A stretch of DNA of 64,000 nt from Streptomyces sp. NBS 14/10 (GCF_002224125.1 NZ_NCSM01000036.1:46971-110970), one strand, 5' to 3'. Shown: positions 26,930 through 35,705, numbered from the stretch's first letter. A program made the numbers and translations. Notes: a model not told the origin generated them from the letters alone.

Positions 26930-29230
26930 ATGGCAGGCGAATCGAATACCGGAACCGGACCACAGCCCATCGGCCTGCCCCACGGCGCCATCGCCACCGT
27001 CGCGGGCAACGGCACCGCCGGATATCTCTCCGACGGCGGACCCGCGCCGCTCACCCAGCTCAACTCCCCCTTCGGCCTCGCCGTCGACAGGCAGGGCAAT
27101 CTCTACATCGCCGACCGCTACAACCACCGGGTCCGCAAGGTGACCCCCGAGGGGATCATCACCACCATCGCGGGCAACGGCCAGGCGGGGTACGTGTCCG
27201 ACGGCGGCCCTGCCGTCGCGACGAGGCTCAGCCTGCCCCCCGACGTGGCCGTCGACGACGCCGGCAACGTCTACATCACCGACTTCGGCAACCACCGGGT
27301 CCGCAAGGTGACCCCCGACGGGATCATCACCACCGTCGCGGGCAACGGCGAAGCCGGCTACATCTCCGACGGCGGCCCGGCCGTCGCCACCCGGCTCAAC
27401 TACCCTCACGGCATCGCGGTGGACCGTGAGGGAAATCTGTACTTCAGCGAGATGAACGGCCACCGGGTCCGCAAGGTGACCCCCGACGGGATCATCACCA
27501 CCGTCGCGGGCAACGGCCAGCCGGGGTACGTCTCCGACGGCGGCCCTGCCGTCGCCACCCGGCTGAGCACCCCGTCCGGGCTGGCCGTGGATCCCGAGGG
27601 GAACCTGTACATCGCCGACTGGGGCAACCACCGGGTCCGCAAGGTGACCCGCAACGGCATCATCACCACCATCGCGGGCAACGGCACCGGCGGGTACGTC
27701 TCCGACGGCGGACCCGCCGCCGTCACCAGCCTCAACTACCCCCACGGCGTGGCGCTGGACGCCGCAGGGAACCTGTACATCGGCGACAGCGGCAACCACC
27801 GCGTACGCAGGGTATCCACCACCGGCATCATCACCACCGTGGCGGGCACCGGGATCGCGGGGTACATCGACGACGGCGGCCCGGCCGTCTCCACCCGGCT
27901 CTACAGCCCGTGGGGAGTGGCGCTGGACGCCGCGGGAAATCTGTACATCGGCGACTACAGCAACCACCGGGTACGCGGCGTGACGGCCGTTGCCGTCATG
28001 ACGCCGCCGCTGCTGCCCGCCGCGGATCTGTACGGCGAGAGTGTCGCCCCCTACGCGGTCCCGCGTGGCCAGATGTTCGACCTCGGTGTCCGGATCAAGA
28101 ACCGCGGGCCCAACCCGGTCGAGGGGCGGTTCGTCACCGTGGTGTTGAACCTCGCCGACGGCCTGGAGGGCATACCGGGCAACGGCGACCGGCGGCTCAG
28201 CCGCACCTTCACCGGTCAGCAGCTGCTGCCCCATCAGGGCTCCCTGGACGGCGTCTTCCGCGTCAGCGCCCCCGGCACCATGCCTGCGGGCATCTGCACC
28301 TCCACTCTGGAGATCCAGTACAGCGGCGAGATCAATCTCAAGGACAACGTCGAGCGCCTGCCCGTGACGATCGTCGTCCCCGCACCGGTCGGTGACGAGA
28401 CCGCCCTCACCGTCATCCAGGACACGATCCCCACCGCCGCCCCCGGGCAGTCGGCCGTCTTCACCGTGAAGTACATCTCCGGCGTCGACCGGCCCGTGAA
28501 CCCGGGGGACATCGTCCAGCGTTTCACCGCACCGAGCGGCTTCACTTTCAGGGGCCGGCCCACGTACGCGTACTACGAGACCACCCACGGCGTCACCCCC
28601 GTCCCGCTCGACCACAGCATCGAGGACTCCGGGCAGACGCTGGTGATCACGGCGAATCCGCACCTCAACACCACCGCCAGCGACACCGGTTCGCTCGTCT
28701 ACTTCATCCCGGTGCAGGCCCGGACGGACGCCCTGCCCGGCCGTTACGACAATGGCTCGGCGAGCATCGGGCGTCTCGCCCCCATTCAGATCTCGGGCAC
28801 GATCACCGGCGCCCCATCGCCCCTCACCGCCCGGGTGGTTCAGACGAAACTCGAGAAGGCACGAGTACGGCCCGGGCAGCAGTGGGTCTACCCGGCGGTC
28901 CTGGAGATCACGAACACCAGCCGCCGCGCCATCGGCACCGAGCAGATCACACTGACCGCTCCGCAGGGCATGCGGTTCACCGAGGACGCGCTGACGCTGT
29001 GGCGGGACGGCAGCAGCCAGGAGGTCGTGGGCGCGGCCCAGCGGTCGCCCGACGGCCGCCGGCTCACCTGCCAGGCGCAGCTGGACACCGACCCCGGCAA
29101 GTGGGTGGTGCTCTACCCGGCGATGGAGGTCGACTCCTCCGCGACTCCCGGCACGGTCCGCGTGAGCCTCCAACTCGGCAATCCGCCCTTCGCCACGGGC
29201 CACGCCTCGATCGTCATCGAAACGCCGTAG
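26930..29230 (+). CDS. NHL-repeat beta-propeller protein with CARDB-like tail
   Basis: This 766-residue protein begins with six NHL repeats of about 56 residues (residues 15-350). Each has a core like GLAVDRQGNLYIADRYNHRV followed by RKVTP and ITTVAGNG. The repeats probably form one six-bladed propeller that binds a protein or polysaccharide partner. From about 360 to the end are Ig-like beta-sandwich segments of CARDB/DUF11 type (YAVPRGQMFDLGVRIKNRGP, PGQSAVFTVKYISG). There is no clear signal peptide, which is odd for such surface-type domains. The DNA of repeats 1-4 is almost identical over 50 bp or so, pointing to recent duplication or gene conversion. The start ATG follows GACGGGAGA. Confidence 0.88.
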   Translation: MAGESNTGTGPQPIGLPHGAIATVAGNGTAGYLSDGGPAPLTQLNSPFGLAVDRQGNLYIADRYNHRVRKVTPEGIITTIAGNGQAGYVSDGGPAVATRLSLPPDVAVDDAGNVYITDFGNHRVRKVTPDGIITTVAGNGEAGYISDGGPAVATRLNYPHGIAVDREGNLYFSEMNGHRVRKVTPDGIITTVAGNGQPGYVSDGGPAVATRLSTPSGLAVDPEGNLYIADWGNHRVRKVTRNGIITTIAGNGTGGYVSDGGPAAVTSLNYPHGVALDAAGNLYIGDSGNHRVRRVSTTGIITTVAGTGIAGYIDDGGPAVSTRLYSPWGVALDAAGNLYIGDYSNHRVRGVTAVAVMTPPLLPAADLYGESVAPYAVPRGQMFDLGVRIKNRGPNPVEGRFVTVVLNLADGLEGIPGNGDRRLSRTFTGQQLLPHQGSLDGVFRVSAPGTMPAGICTSTLEIQYSGEINLKDNVERLPVTIVVPAPVGDETALTVIQDTIPTAAPGQSAVFTVKYISGVDRPVNPGDIVQRFTAPSGFTFRGRPTYAYYETTHGVTPVPLDHSIEDSGQTLVITANPHLNTTASDTGSLVYFIPVQARTDALPGRYDNGSASIGRLAPIQISGTITGAPSPLTARVVQTKLEKARVRPGQQWVYPAVLEITNTSRRAIGTEQITLTAPQGMRFTEDALTLWRDGSSQEVVGAAQRSPDGRRLTCQAQLDTDPGKWVVLYPAMEVDSSATPGTVRVSLQLGNPPFATGHASIVIETP

Positions 29231-29289
29231 CGCGAGCGCGGAGGCCGCCCTTTGAGGAGGGTGACCCCCGCGCCGCACCGCCCGGCAGG

Positions 29290-29426
29290 AATGCCTGGGC
29301 GTCGCTCTACCCGGCGGTGGAGGCCGAGGCGACAGCCCCGGCCGGACGGCCCAGGCCGGCATCCAGCTGGGCGACCCGGACTTCGCCACCGCACAGGACA
29401 CCATCGAGATCCACCCCAGGGGCTGA
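29290..29426 (+). pseudogene. Ghost of a second NHL-protein tail
   Basis: Directly after the NHL gene, two frames together read NAWASLYPAVEAEATAPAG and AGIQLGDPDFATAQDTIEI, ending at 29426. This parallels the end of the NHL protein itself, which has KWVVLYPAMEVDSSATPG and SLQLGNPPFATGHASIVIE. One missing base separates the two pieces. It is a degraded paralogous end, left by a duplication whose remainder was deleted. Confidence 0.65.
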
Positions 29427-29508
29427 CCTGGCAACGGGGTGCCGCGCGCCCGGCGCGGCGCCCCACACCTCCCGTACACCCGGACCCCACCGCTCCAGGA
29501 GCACCCGC

Positions 29509-30621
29509 ATGCGATGGCCACGCCCCCGACGACGCCCGGCTCCCCGCGCCCGACACCACGGGACCGCCGCGGCCCCCCGCATCCTCGCGCTGATCCCGGC
29601 CCACAACGAGGCCGAGCGCATCGCCGCCGCCATCGCGGCGCTGCACCGCCAGGACCGCCCGCCGCACCGCATCGTCGTCGTGGCCGACAACTGCACCGAC
29701 GCAACCGCGGAGACCGCCCGGGCAGGCGGGGCCGGCGTCATCGCGTCGCAGAACAACCGGCGCAAGAAGGCCGGCGCCCTCAACCAGGCTCTCGGCCGGC
29801 TCCTGCCCGGCCTCGACGACACCGACATGGTCCTCGTCCAGGACGCCGACACCACGCTTCAGCCGGCCTTCCTCGCCAGCGCCACCGCCGCCATGCACGG
29901 CACCGTCGGAGCCGTCGGCGGCATCTTCTACGGCGAGAAGGGCGGCGGCCTCCTCGGCGCACTCCAGCGCATCGAATTCCACCGCTACGCCCGCGAAATA
30001 GCCCGGCGGGAGTTCAGGGCCGACGTGCTCACCGGCACCGCGACCCTCTTCCGCGTCGCGACCCTGCGCGAAGTCAGACAAGCCCGCCTCGACGGGCTCA
30101 TAGGCGGCGGCACCTCGTACTACTCCCTCGCCTCCCTCACCGAGGACGACGAGATCACCAAAGCCGTGCGGACGCTGGGCTACCGCACCGTCTCTCCGCC
30201 CGGCTGCGGCGTGGTCACCGAGGTCATGACGAGCCTGCCCAAGCTCTGGCACCAGCGGCTGCGCTGGCAGCGCGGAGCCCTGGAGAACCTGCGCGACTAC
30301 GGCTGGACACCCGTCACCGCCCCCTACATCATCCGCCAGGGCTTCATGGGGCTGTCCGTCCTCTTCCTCGCCCTCTACCTCGTCTTCACCGGGTGGATGC
30401 TGGCCCGGGGAAAGCCGGAGTTCACCGCCTTCTGGATCGCCATCGGCCTCGTCTTCGTCGCGGAGAAAGTGGTCACCGCACGCGGCGCCGGATGGAAGTC
30501 CCAGCTGCTGGCCGGCACGCTCGCCGTCGAGCTGGCCTACGACATGTTCCAGCACGCCGTCTACATCCGCTCCCTGTGGGACATGGCCCGGCGCAGAGAA
30601 GAGCACTGGCGCGCCACCTGA
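29509..30621 (+). CDS. Membrane glycosyltransferase, family 2
   Basis: The 370-residue protein has a GT2 catalytic domain (about 25-250) and two or three C-terminal membrane helices. Motifs are ILALIPAHNEAERIAAAI, the metal-binding QDADTT, TEDDEI for the base, and QRLRWQRGALENL, which carries the Q-x-x-R-W signature of processive synthases such as cellulose, hyaluronan and poly-N-acetylglucosamine synthases. The product would be an exported polysaccharide chain, made from a nucleotide sugar in the cytoplasm. The start ATG at 29509 follows AGGAG by 7 bp. The basic N-terminal stretch is low complexity. Confidence 0.88.
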   Translation: MRWPRPRRRPAPRARHHGTAAAPRILALIPAHNEAERIAAAIAALHRQDRPPHRIVVVADNCTDATAETARAGGAGVIASQNNRRKKAGALNQALGRLLPGLDDTDMVLVQDADTTLQPAFLASATAAMHGTVGAVGGIFYGEKGGGLLGALQRIEFHRYAREIARREFRADVLTGTATLFRVATLREVRQARLDGLIGGGTSYYSLASLTEDDEITKAVRTLGYRTVSPPGCGVVTEVMTSLPKLWHQRLRWQRGALENLRDYGWTPVTAPYIIRQGFMGLSVLFLALYLVFTGWMLARGKPEFTAFWIAIGLVFVAEKVVTARGAGWKSQLLAGTLAVELAYDMFQHAVYIRSLWDMARRREEHWRAT

Positions 30622-30640
30622 GCCGCATCACGGCTCACCG

Positions 30641-30664
30641 TTCATCGTTCATCGTTCATCGTTC
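30641..30664 (+). repeat. Short 7-bp tandem repeat
   Basis: GTTCATC occurs three times in a row with a partial fourth, between the glycosyltransferase stop and the next small gene. It may be a slippage site; no function is evident. Confidence 0.6.
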
Positions 30665-30692
30665 GGCACCGTCATCGAGGGGCGGAGACCGC

Positions 30693-30965
30693 GTGTACGG
30701 AGGATTGCCACCAGCCGGAACGCTGGGCATCGGCGGGGCATCGGCGCTCTCGATGAAGGCCCTCGCCCGGCCCGGATCCGGCTTCCAGGCCCTGGCCACC
30801 GTGGTCGCGGCGACAACCCTCGTCATGGCAGGCACCTCCCTGTGCAAACTCCTGCCGCCCCGGCGCCGGGTCGTCCACGCACTCACCGCCATACAGCCAC
30901 CTCGATGGAACATCCGCGGCCGGCAACCGCCGCAGAGCGACCGGACCTGGGTCGCGGTGCCCTGA
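30693..30965 (+). CDS. Small LPxxG-type membrane protein
   Basis: A GTG start preceded by GGCGGAG gives 90 residues. It begins MYGGLPPAGTLGIGGASALS and is followed by a hydrophobic segment (FQALATVVAATTLVMAG) and a basic tail. The LPPAG sequence before a membrane span recalls the sortase-like or LPxTG-related tails of small actinobacterial membrane proteins, though here it is near the N-terminal end. It lies 71 bp after the glycosyltransferase in the same direction, so it may be part of that unit. The family is not established. Confidence 0.5.
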   Translation: MYGGLPPAGTLGIGGASALSMKALARPGSGFQALATVVAATTLVMAGTSLCKLLPPRRRVVHALTAIQPPRWNIRGRQPPQSDRTWVAVP

Positions 30966-30975
30966 CCAGACGCCG

Positions 30976-31009
30976 GGCAACCGGAGCGGCTGGGCACCTG
31001 CCGGTTGCC
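30976..31009. terminator. Hairpin between convergent genes
   Basis: GGCAACCGG and its exact complement CCGGTTGCC enclose a 16-nt loop. The hairpin lies between the small membrane protein gene and the convergent acyl-CoA dehydrogenase-like gene, so it can end both transcripts. Confidence 0.6.
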
Positions 31010-31016
31010 GCCGGGA

Positions 31017-32132
31017 TCAGGCGATGGTGAGCGGTCCGCCGACCAGGTACGCCGCCAGCGGACCGGTCATCCGGGACCGTGCCGGTGGATGCAGGTCCAG
31101 TCCGTTGGCGCAGGTGGTGAAGTAGCCGGCCTCATCGGAGGCCATGGAGTTGAGGTCGCCGAGCAGTTCGACCGCGCGCGGGACCACCCGGGAGAGGGCG
31201 TCCTGCACGCAGTACCGGACGTACAGCGAGTGGGCGAGCGTCGACTCGTCCAGGCCGCCGTCGTCGATCCGGCGGGCGACACCCTCCGCGGCCGACATCG
31301 CGCCCTCGGCCTCCACCAGCAGCCGGACCCGCTCGGACTCGGGCACCCGGTTGTCGAGCAGCACCCGCTCGACCAGTGCGCTGGCGGCCCCGAGGTGGCT
31401 GCCCGTCATCAGCAGCTGGAACCAGACGGAGCCTGCGGTCAGCAGTACGTCCAGCTGCCCGTCGTCGGGGGCCGAGGTGCGCATCAGCAGCTCCGTCGGC
31501 ACCTGTACGTCGTCGAGGGTGACCTGCTCGCTCTCCGCCCCCGCCCCGCCGACGCTCAAACCCTCACTGTCCGCGGGCACCAGCGCCAACGCCAGTTCCT
31601 CGCCCGGGCCGTCCCCGCGGAGCATGACACTGACGCTGAGCAGGTCCATCGACCGGGCCAAACCGCACGGGCGCGTCATCCCGCTGATCCGCACCCCGCC
31701 GCCGTCGGGCTCCACCGTCGCGGTCATCGAGGGGGAGAAGACTCCGGCGCCGGCGCGCTCCTCGGCGAAGCCGAACGCCACGAGGTTGTTGCCGGAAGCC
31801 ACACTCTCGACAAGCATCGACGCCACGCCATCGTAGGTGGTGGCCAGATCGACCAGGGGGGCCATCGAGAAGTGGTGGATGGTGGTGGCCACGGCCAGCG
31901 ACAGTGACCTGCTGCCCAGTGCGCGCTGCACCCGCAGGGCGTCCAGGGCGGTGGCTCCCCGCCCTTGCTGGGGGATCGGCACCAGCAGCCCGGGGCCGCC
32001 GCTGTCGCGGAAGAGCTGGATGCCGGGGCTACTCGGGCCCTCCAGCTCCATGCGGGGTACCGCCGCCAGGCTCTCGTCCAGCCCCGGCAGCAGCTTCTCC
32101 GCAGTGGCGCGTTCCCGCTCCAGAAATCGCAT
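31017..32132 (-). CDS. Acyl-CoA dehydrogenase-family protein
   Basis: This 371-residue protein has the three-part acyl-CoA dehydrogenase layout: an N-terminal helical domain, a central beta domain (GEELALALVPADSEGLSVGG, VTLDDVQVPTELLM) and a C-terminal helical bundle. It is divergent from mainstream enzymes. Similar streptomycete proteins accompany acyl-carrier-protein or secondary-metabolite genes, but none are present here. The catalytic Glu cannot be placed with confidence. The start MRFLERERA is preceded by GGGGAGG. Upstream on the same strand, near 32230-32325, a short frame (VTQLDYKQKGAPHAVVPEYI) looks like another gene fragment. Confidence 0.75.
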   Translation of the reverse strand: MRFLERERATAEKLLPGLDESLAAVPRMELEGPSSPGIQLFRDSGGPGLLVPIPQQGRGATALDALRVQRALGSRSLSLAVATTIHHFSMAPLVDLATTYDGVASMLVESVASGNNLVAFGFAEERAGAGVFSPSMTATVEPDGGGVRISGMTRPCGLARSMDLLSVSVMLRGDGPGEELALALVPADSEGLSVGGAGAESEQVTLDDVQVPTELLMRTSAPDDGQLDVLLTAGSVWFQLLMTGSHLGAASALVERVLLDNRVPESERVRLLVEAEGAMSAAEGVARRIDDGGLDESTLAHSLYVRYCVQDALSRVVPRAVELLGDLNSMASDEAGYFTTCANGLDLHPPARSRMTGPLAAYLVGGPLTIA

Positions 32133-32349
32133 GTCCTCCCCTGTCTTCCCCCCAGGACGACCACCCGGTCGGTGGCCCACGCCGGCTCACAGCGCCCGGG
32201 TGACGCGCGGCAGCTGCCACACCGCCCCGGGCCGGGCCGGCCCTGGAAGGCAATGTACTCGGGCACCACCGCGTGCGGCGCCCCCTTCTGCTTGTAGTCG
32301 AGCTGCGTCACGGCCGGATGGATCCGCTCACCGTGGTCTGCCGGCAGGC

Positions 32350-32780
32350 GCACGCAGCGTGCGAAGGTACGGCTCGCGGACGGCAGTGAAGTCGGCGCCG
32401 TCGCCAGTCTTCGGGGTGACGGTGGCCCGGCCGGAGATGACGGCACGGGCTGCGGCCTCGGCGTCCACGGCGTCGGTCTTGCCCCGGTGCCGCCGCATGC
32501 TGCGGTCCGGGCGGTTGACCCCGATCACCGTGACCCCGCAGCTTCGCAAGTGGCGTGCCTGCGCCGCCCCGTAGGAGCCGGTTCCCTCGACGCCCGCCCG
32601 TCGCACAACACCGAACTTCCCCGCCCAGGCGTGGAGTTCTTCGTATCCGGCGGCCGTGGCAGGGAACGACGCGGTGGCGACAAGGAGGCCGAGGGTGGTG
32701 ACGACAGCCGCAACGTGCTCGTCCTCGGAACTGTGACGGCGCCTGTCGCGAAGGCCCCTATCGGGGCACGTCCGCGCCGG
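32350..32780 (-). pseudogene. IS110-family transposase N-terminal fragment
   Basis: The minus-strand frame reads EHVAAVVTTLGLLVATASFP, GVEGTGSYGAAQARHL, VNRPDRSMRRHRGKTDAVD and AEAAARAVISGRA. This is the DEDD-type catalytic N-terminal half of IS110 transposases (KTDAVDAEAAA is characteristic). The first Asp motif (DTHK) has become degraded and the serine-containing C-terminal half is missing. Confidence 0.85.
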
Positions 32781-32858
32781 TCCGACGGCAGCGAGCACCG
32801 CTCCGGCCCGTGGTCGACAGATCGAGACAACAGGCAGCGAAGGCAATTAGGGAATGCG

Positions 32859-32984
32859 TCAGACCACCGGCCGAAGCGGCACGACCCCATACTCACAGTT
32901 CGGGTAGTCGTCGCACACCTCGGCGACCGTGCGCACCGCGCCGCCGCGGCGGAGCTCAAGCGGGTAACGGGAAGGTCGTGCCAT
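32859..32984 (-). pseudogene. IS3-family OrfA remnant
   Basis: The 41-residue frame begins MARPSRYPLELRRGGAVRTV and then AEVCDDYPN. That is the start of IS3-type OrfA proteins, whose usual form has MARPSKYPLELRERAVRMVAE. The frame stops soon afterwards. It represents the first part of the small DNA-binding subunit of a lost element. Confidence 0.7.
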
Positions 32985-33011
32985 GACTCGATCCTTTCAT
33001 GAAATCGAGTC
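32985..33011. repeat. Nested palindrome between IS remnant and regulator gene
   Basis: GACTCGA and TCGAGTC flank a centre that itself holds the perfect palindrome TTTCATGAAA. It sits immediately outside the OrfA remnant, 61 bp beyond the stop of the GlxA-type gene. It may be an IS-derived end or a terminator. Confidence 0.5.
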
Positions 33012-33071
33012 TCTATTCGAACCAGGGCCGTTCAGCAGGCTTTGCGTGGAAAGAGCGCCAGGAGCTCCCGC

Positions 33072-34028
33072 TCAAGGAGTCAGAATCGTCCGGCCGGAGA
33101 ACGCGGCCCGATACTCGGAGGGCGACACGTCGAGGATTCTCCGAAAATGCAGGCGGAGGTTGGATCCGGTGCCCAGTCCGACGCGCTCGGCGATCTGGTC
33201 GACCGGGAGCTTCGTGGTTTCCAGGAGCGCTCGGGCAGCGTCGACCCGAGCGCGCAGGACCCACTGCAGCGGCGTATCGCCGGTCTCCTCGGCGAAGCGG
33301 CGCATGAAGGTGCGCAGCGACATCCGCGCGTGCGTCGCGAGATCGGTGACTGCGAGCGGTTCGTGGAGGCGCGTCAGCGCCCATTCCCGGGTCGCCGCGA
33401 GCGTATCGCCATGCGGTGCCGGGCTGCTTCGGGGAAGGTACTGAGCCTGGCCGCCGCTCCGATAGGGCGCCGTCACCAGACGGCGGGCGATGTCGTTCGC
33501 CACGCTCACGCCGAGGTCGCGCCGGACGATGTGAAGGCACAGGTCGATGCCCGCCGCGACACCGGCTGATGTGAGGACCGAACCCTCATCGACGAACAGA
33601 ACATTGGGCTCCACCAGGATGTCCGGATGGCGCAGCGCCAGCATCTCCGCTGCGTCCCAATGCGTTGTCGCGCGCCGCCCCTCCAACAGACCCGCGTCGG
33701 CCAGGGCGAACGCCCCGTAGCAGATCGATGCGATGCGGGCTCCTCTTGAATGTGCCCTCCGAAGCGCTTCGTGCACCGCGGTCGGGATCGGTCGGCCGAC
33801 CGGCGCGTAGCCGGGGACGATGATGGTGTCCGCCCCGTTCAGCGCGTCGAGACCCTGCGGCACCGCGTACCCGAAACCCTCACTGGAGGGCACCGTTCCC
33901 GCGGCGACGCCGCACACTGTCAGCTCGTACGGGAGTCCGTCACGCGGGTGGAACACCTGGGTCGGGATGCCGACGTCGAGCGGGAGCGCCCCATCCAGCA
34001 CAAGCACCATCACCTGGTGCGAACTCAT
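33072..34028 (-). CDS. GlxA-type regulator (DJ-1/PfpI plus AraC)
   Basis: The 318-residue protein has an N-terminal DJ-1/PfpI domain (about 5-165, with the expected nucleophile elbow ASICYGAFALADAG) and a C-terminal AraC helix-turn-helix pair (about 215-310, with MSLRTFMRRFAEETGDTPLQ and LHFRRILDVSPSEYRAAF). Such regulators respond to unknown small molecules and control neighbouring transport or catabolic genes. It is divergent from the MFS exporter at 34184, its likely target. The start follows GGAG by about 9 bp. Codon choice in this pair is less GC-biased than in most neighbours. Confidence 0.9.
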   Translation of the reverse strand: MSSHQVMVLVLDGALPLDVGIPTQVFHPRDGLPYELTVCGVAAGTVPSSEGFGYAVPQGLDALNGADTIIVPGYAPVGRPIPTAVHEALRRAHSRGARIASICYGAFALADAGLLEGRRATTHWDAAEMLALRHPDILVEPNVLFVDEGSVLTSAGVAAGIDLCLHIVRRDLGVSVANDIARRLVTAPYRSGGQAQYLPRSSPAPHGDTLAATREWALTRLHEPLAVTDLATHARMSLRTFMRRFAEETGDTPLQWVLRARVDAARALLETTKLPVDQIAERVGLGTGSNLRLHFRRILDVSPSEYRAAFSGRTILTP

Positions 34029-34183
34029 CGTCGTCCATCTCCTCAGCTCGCGGCGATCAATCCCCTGCGGCAGAATCCTCGCACATATTGGCATTCTTGC
34101 CACTGGAGGGTGTCGTCCAACCGCTCGACACTGAGTGGGCCGTCCAGTCGGGTTCGGTCCTACGTCGAGTGGATAGGGGTTCC

Positions 34184-35449
34184 ATGCCGCGTCCAACGGT
34201 TCCGCCGGTCGTCGCCTTCGTCACATCGGCTATCGCGTTCATGGCGGTGATGGCCGCCGCGGGAGCGCCGAGCGCCCTGCTGGTCGTCTACCAGCAGCAC
34301 TGGCATTTCCCCGACAGCGAGCTGACGGTCGCGTTCGCGATCTACGCCTTCGCGCTCCTCCTCGCGCTCCTCGCCATCGGTTCCCTGTCGGATCGAATCG
34401 GTCGCCGTCCGGTACTCATCGCGGCCCTCGCACTCCAGGCGGTCGCGATGGCGGTGTTCCTGTTCGCCCCGGATATCGGCGTCATCATCGTCGCGAGGGC
34501 GCTGCAGGGCTTCGCGACGGGAGCGGCCACGAGCGCGTTCAGCGCCTACATCGCCGAGGTCGCACCAGCGGCGCAGAAGAAGGTCGCGGCACTGGTCGTG
34601 AGCATCGCATCCGTCGCCGGTCTCGGCATCGGTGTCGCCCTGACCGGCGTCGCCATCCAGTTTGCGGCAGCACCCGCCGCGGTCGTGTTCGGAGCCGCAC
34701 TCGCGATCATCGTCATCGCCATCGTCGTCACAGCGGCCTCGCCTGAGACGGTCGGCAAGCGTCAAGGGATCGGCGATGCCCTCGTGTCACGCATCGGCGT
34801 TCCATCCGCGGCCCGGACCGCGTTCGCTCGCACTGCCCCAGGGATGATCGGGATCTGGATGTCGGCCGGGCTGGTCCTCGGCCTCGGGGCGTCGATCGTC
34901 CATCAAGCCCTGCACATCACCAGCGGAGCCGCCCTCGGCCTGGTGGTCGCAGCCCAGCCCCTGGCTGCGGCCGTCTCCGCGCTCGTACTCGGCCCGCTGA
35001 TGCCGCCCCGGCGGTTCATGCTCGCCGGATATGCAGCGGTGCTCGCCGGTGTGTCGCTGGAGGCGTGCTCGTTCGCGGCGGGCCTCGCATCGCTCATCAT
35101 CTGCGGCGCGATCATCACCGGCCTCGGCTTCGGCGCCGTCTTCTCCAGTACGCTCGGGCTCCTTGTTCCGCTGACGCGAGCGCAGGAGCGCGCGAAGCTG
35201 TTCTCCGCCGTCTACGTCGTCGCTTATCTCGCGTATGGCATCCCTACCATCGTGGCCGGCTTCCTCAGTGACGCCATCGGTTTGGTGCCCGCAGCAATCA
35301 TCTACGCCGCCGCGACACTCGCCATAACAGCCGCTGGACTGATCGTCTCGCTCTCCAGGACGGGATCGATGTCGAGGGACGCCCTGCCCGGCGGCACGCA
35401 AGAAGCACGAGCGCACGACGTGCGAGCGTCCACATCAAGCGCGGCCTAG
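34184..35449 (+). CDS. MFS transporter
   Basis: This 421-residue protein has about twelve membrane helices. The loop between helices 2 and 3 carries the major-facilitator motif GSLSDRIGRRPVLI, and helix 5 has the drug-exporter-like SIASVAGLGIGVALTG. It resembles DHA-type efflux proteins, so export of a small toxic compound is the best guess. The divergent GlxA-type gene 155 bp away is probably its regulator. Third positions include more A and T than usual for Streptomyces, a hint of acquisition from another actinomycete. Confidence 0.9.
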   Translation: MPRPTVPPVVAFVTSAIAFMAVMAAAGAPSALLVVYQQHWHFPDSELTVAFAIYAFALLLALLAIGSLSDRIGRRPVLIAALALQAVAMAVFLFAPDIGVIIVARALQGFATGAATSAFSAYIAEVAPAAQKKVAALVVSIASVAGLGIGVALTGVAIQFAAAPAAVVFGAALAIIVIAIVVTAASPETVGKRQGIGDALVSRIGVPSAARTAFARTAPGMIGIWMSAGLVLGLGASIVHQALHITSGAALGLVVAAQPLAAAVSALVLGPLMPPRRFMLAGYAAVLAGVSLEACSFAAGLASLIICGAIITGLGFGAVFSSTLGLLVPLTRAQERAKLFSAVYVVAYLAYGIPTIVAGFLSDAIGLVPAAIIYAAATLAITAAGLIVSLSRTGSMSRDALPGGTQEARAHDVRASTSSAA

Positions 35450-35628
35450 TGCAGCGCCGCATTGATCTTGCGAGGGTCTGTGGCTGCCGTCGGTCTCGGT
35501 CGGGCCGACGGCAGTGGCAGGTGGCGCCAGAAGGGAGGGCGGGAGTCTCGCAAGGTTACCTTGATCTTGTGGACGGTCCGGCTCGGTGCGGTGTGTGAAC
35601 TCGGCTCAGAGCGCCTGGTGTTCGCCAT
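35446..35628 (-). pseudogene. Plasmid pRiA4b ORF-3-like fragment
   Basis: The minus-strand frame reads VHKIKVTLRDSRPPFWRHLPL, the opening strand of the IS1096/pRiA4b ORF-3-like family, whose usual form has LKVTLRGVRPPVWRR. Only about 60 residues remain before a stop. Upstream the same frame continues through the octanucleotide repeat. Confidence 0.55.
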
Positions 35629-35633
35629 GGCGG

Positions 35634-35705
35634 CCACCCTGCCACCCTGCCACCCTGCCACCCTGCCACCCTGCCACCCTGCCACCCTGCCACCCTGCCA
35701 CCCTG
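35634..35705. repeat. Octanucleotide tandem repeat, nine copies
   Basis: Nine perfect head-to-tail copies of CCACCCTG fill exactly 72 bp. The period of 8 is not a multiple of 3, so copy-number change would shift any frame that crosses it. Slippage during replication is the usual origin of such arrays. Confidence 0.95.

Noticed and set aside
27110..27840. Regular near-identical DNA repeats considered as a CRISPR or other array
   Set aside because: The period of 168 bp and the conserved translation show that these are NHL blades of a protein.
28882..29508. An upstream extension of the glycosyltransferase frame
   Set aside because: It overlaps the NHL gene in another frame and has no domain; ATG 29509 has a good ribosome binding site.
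35634..35705. The CCACCCTG array considered as a CRISPR or replication iteron
   Set aside because: The units are head to tail without spacers and no replication protein gene is near.
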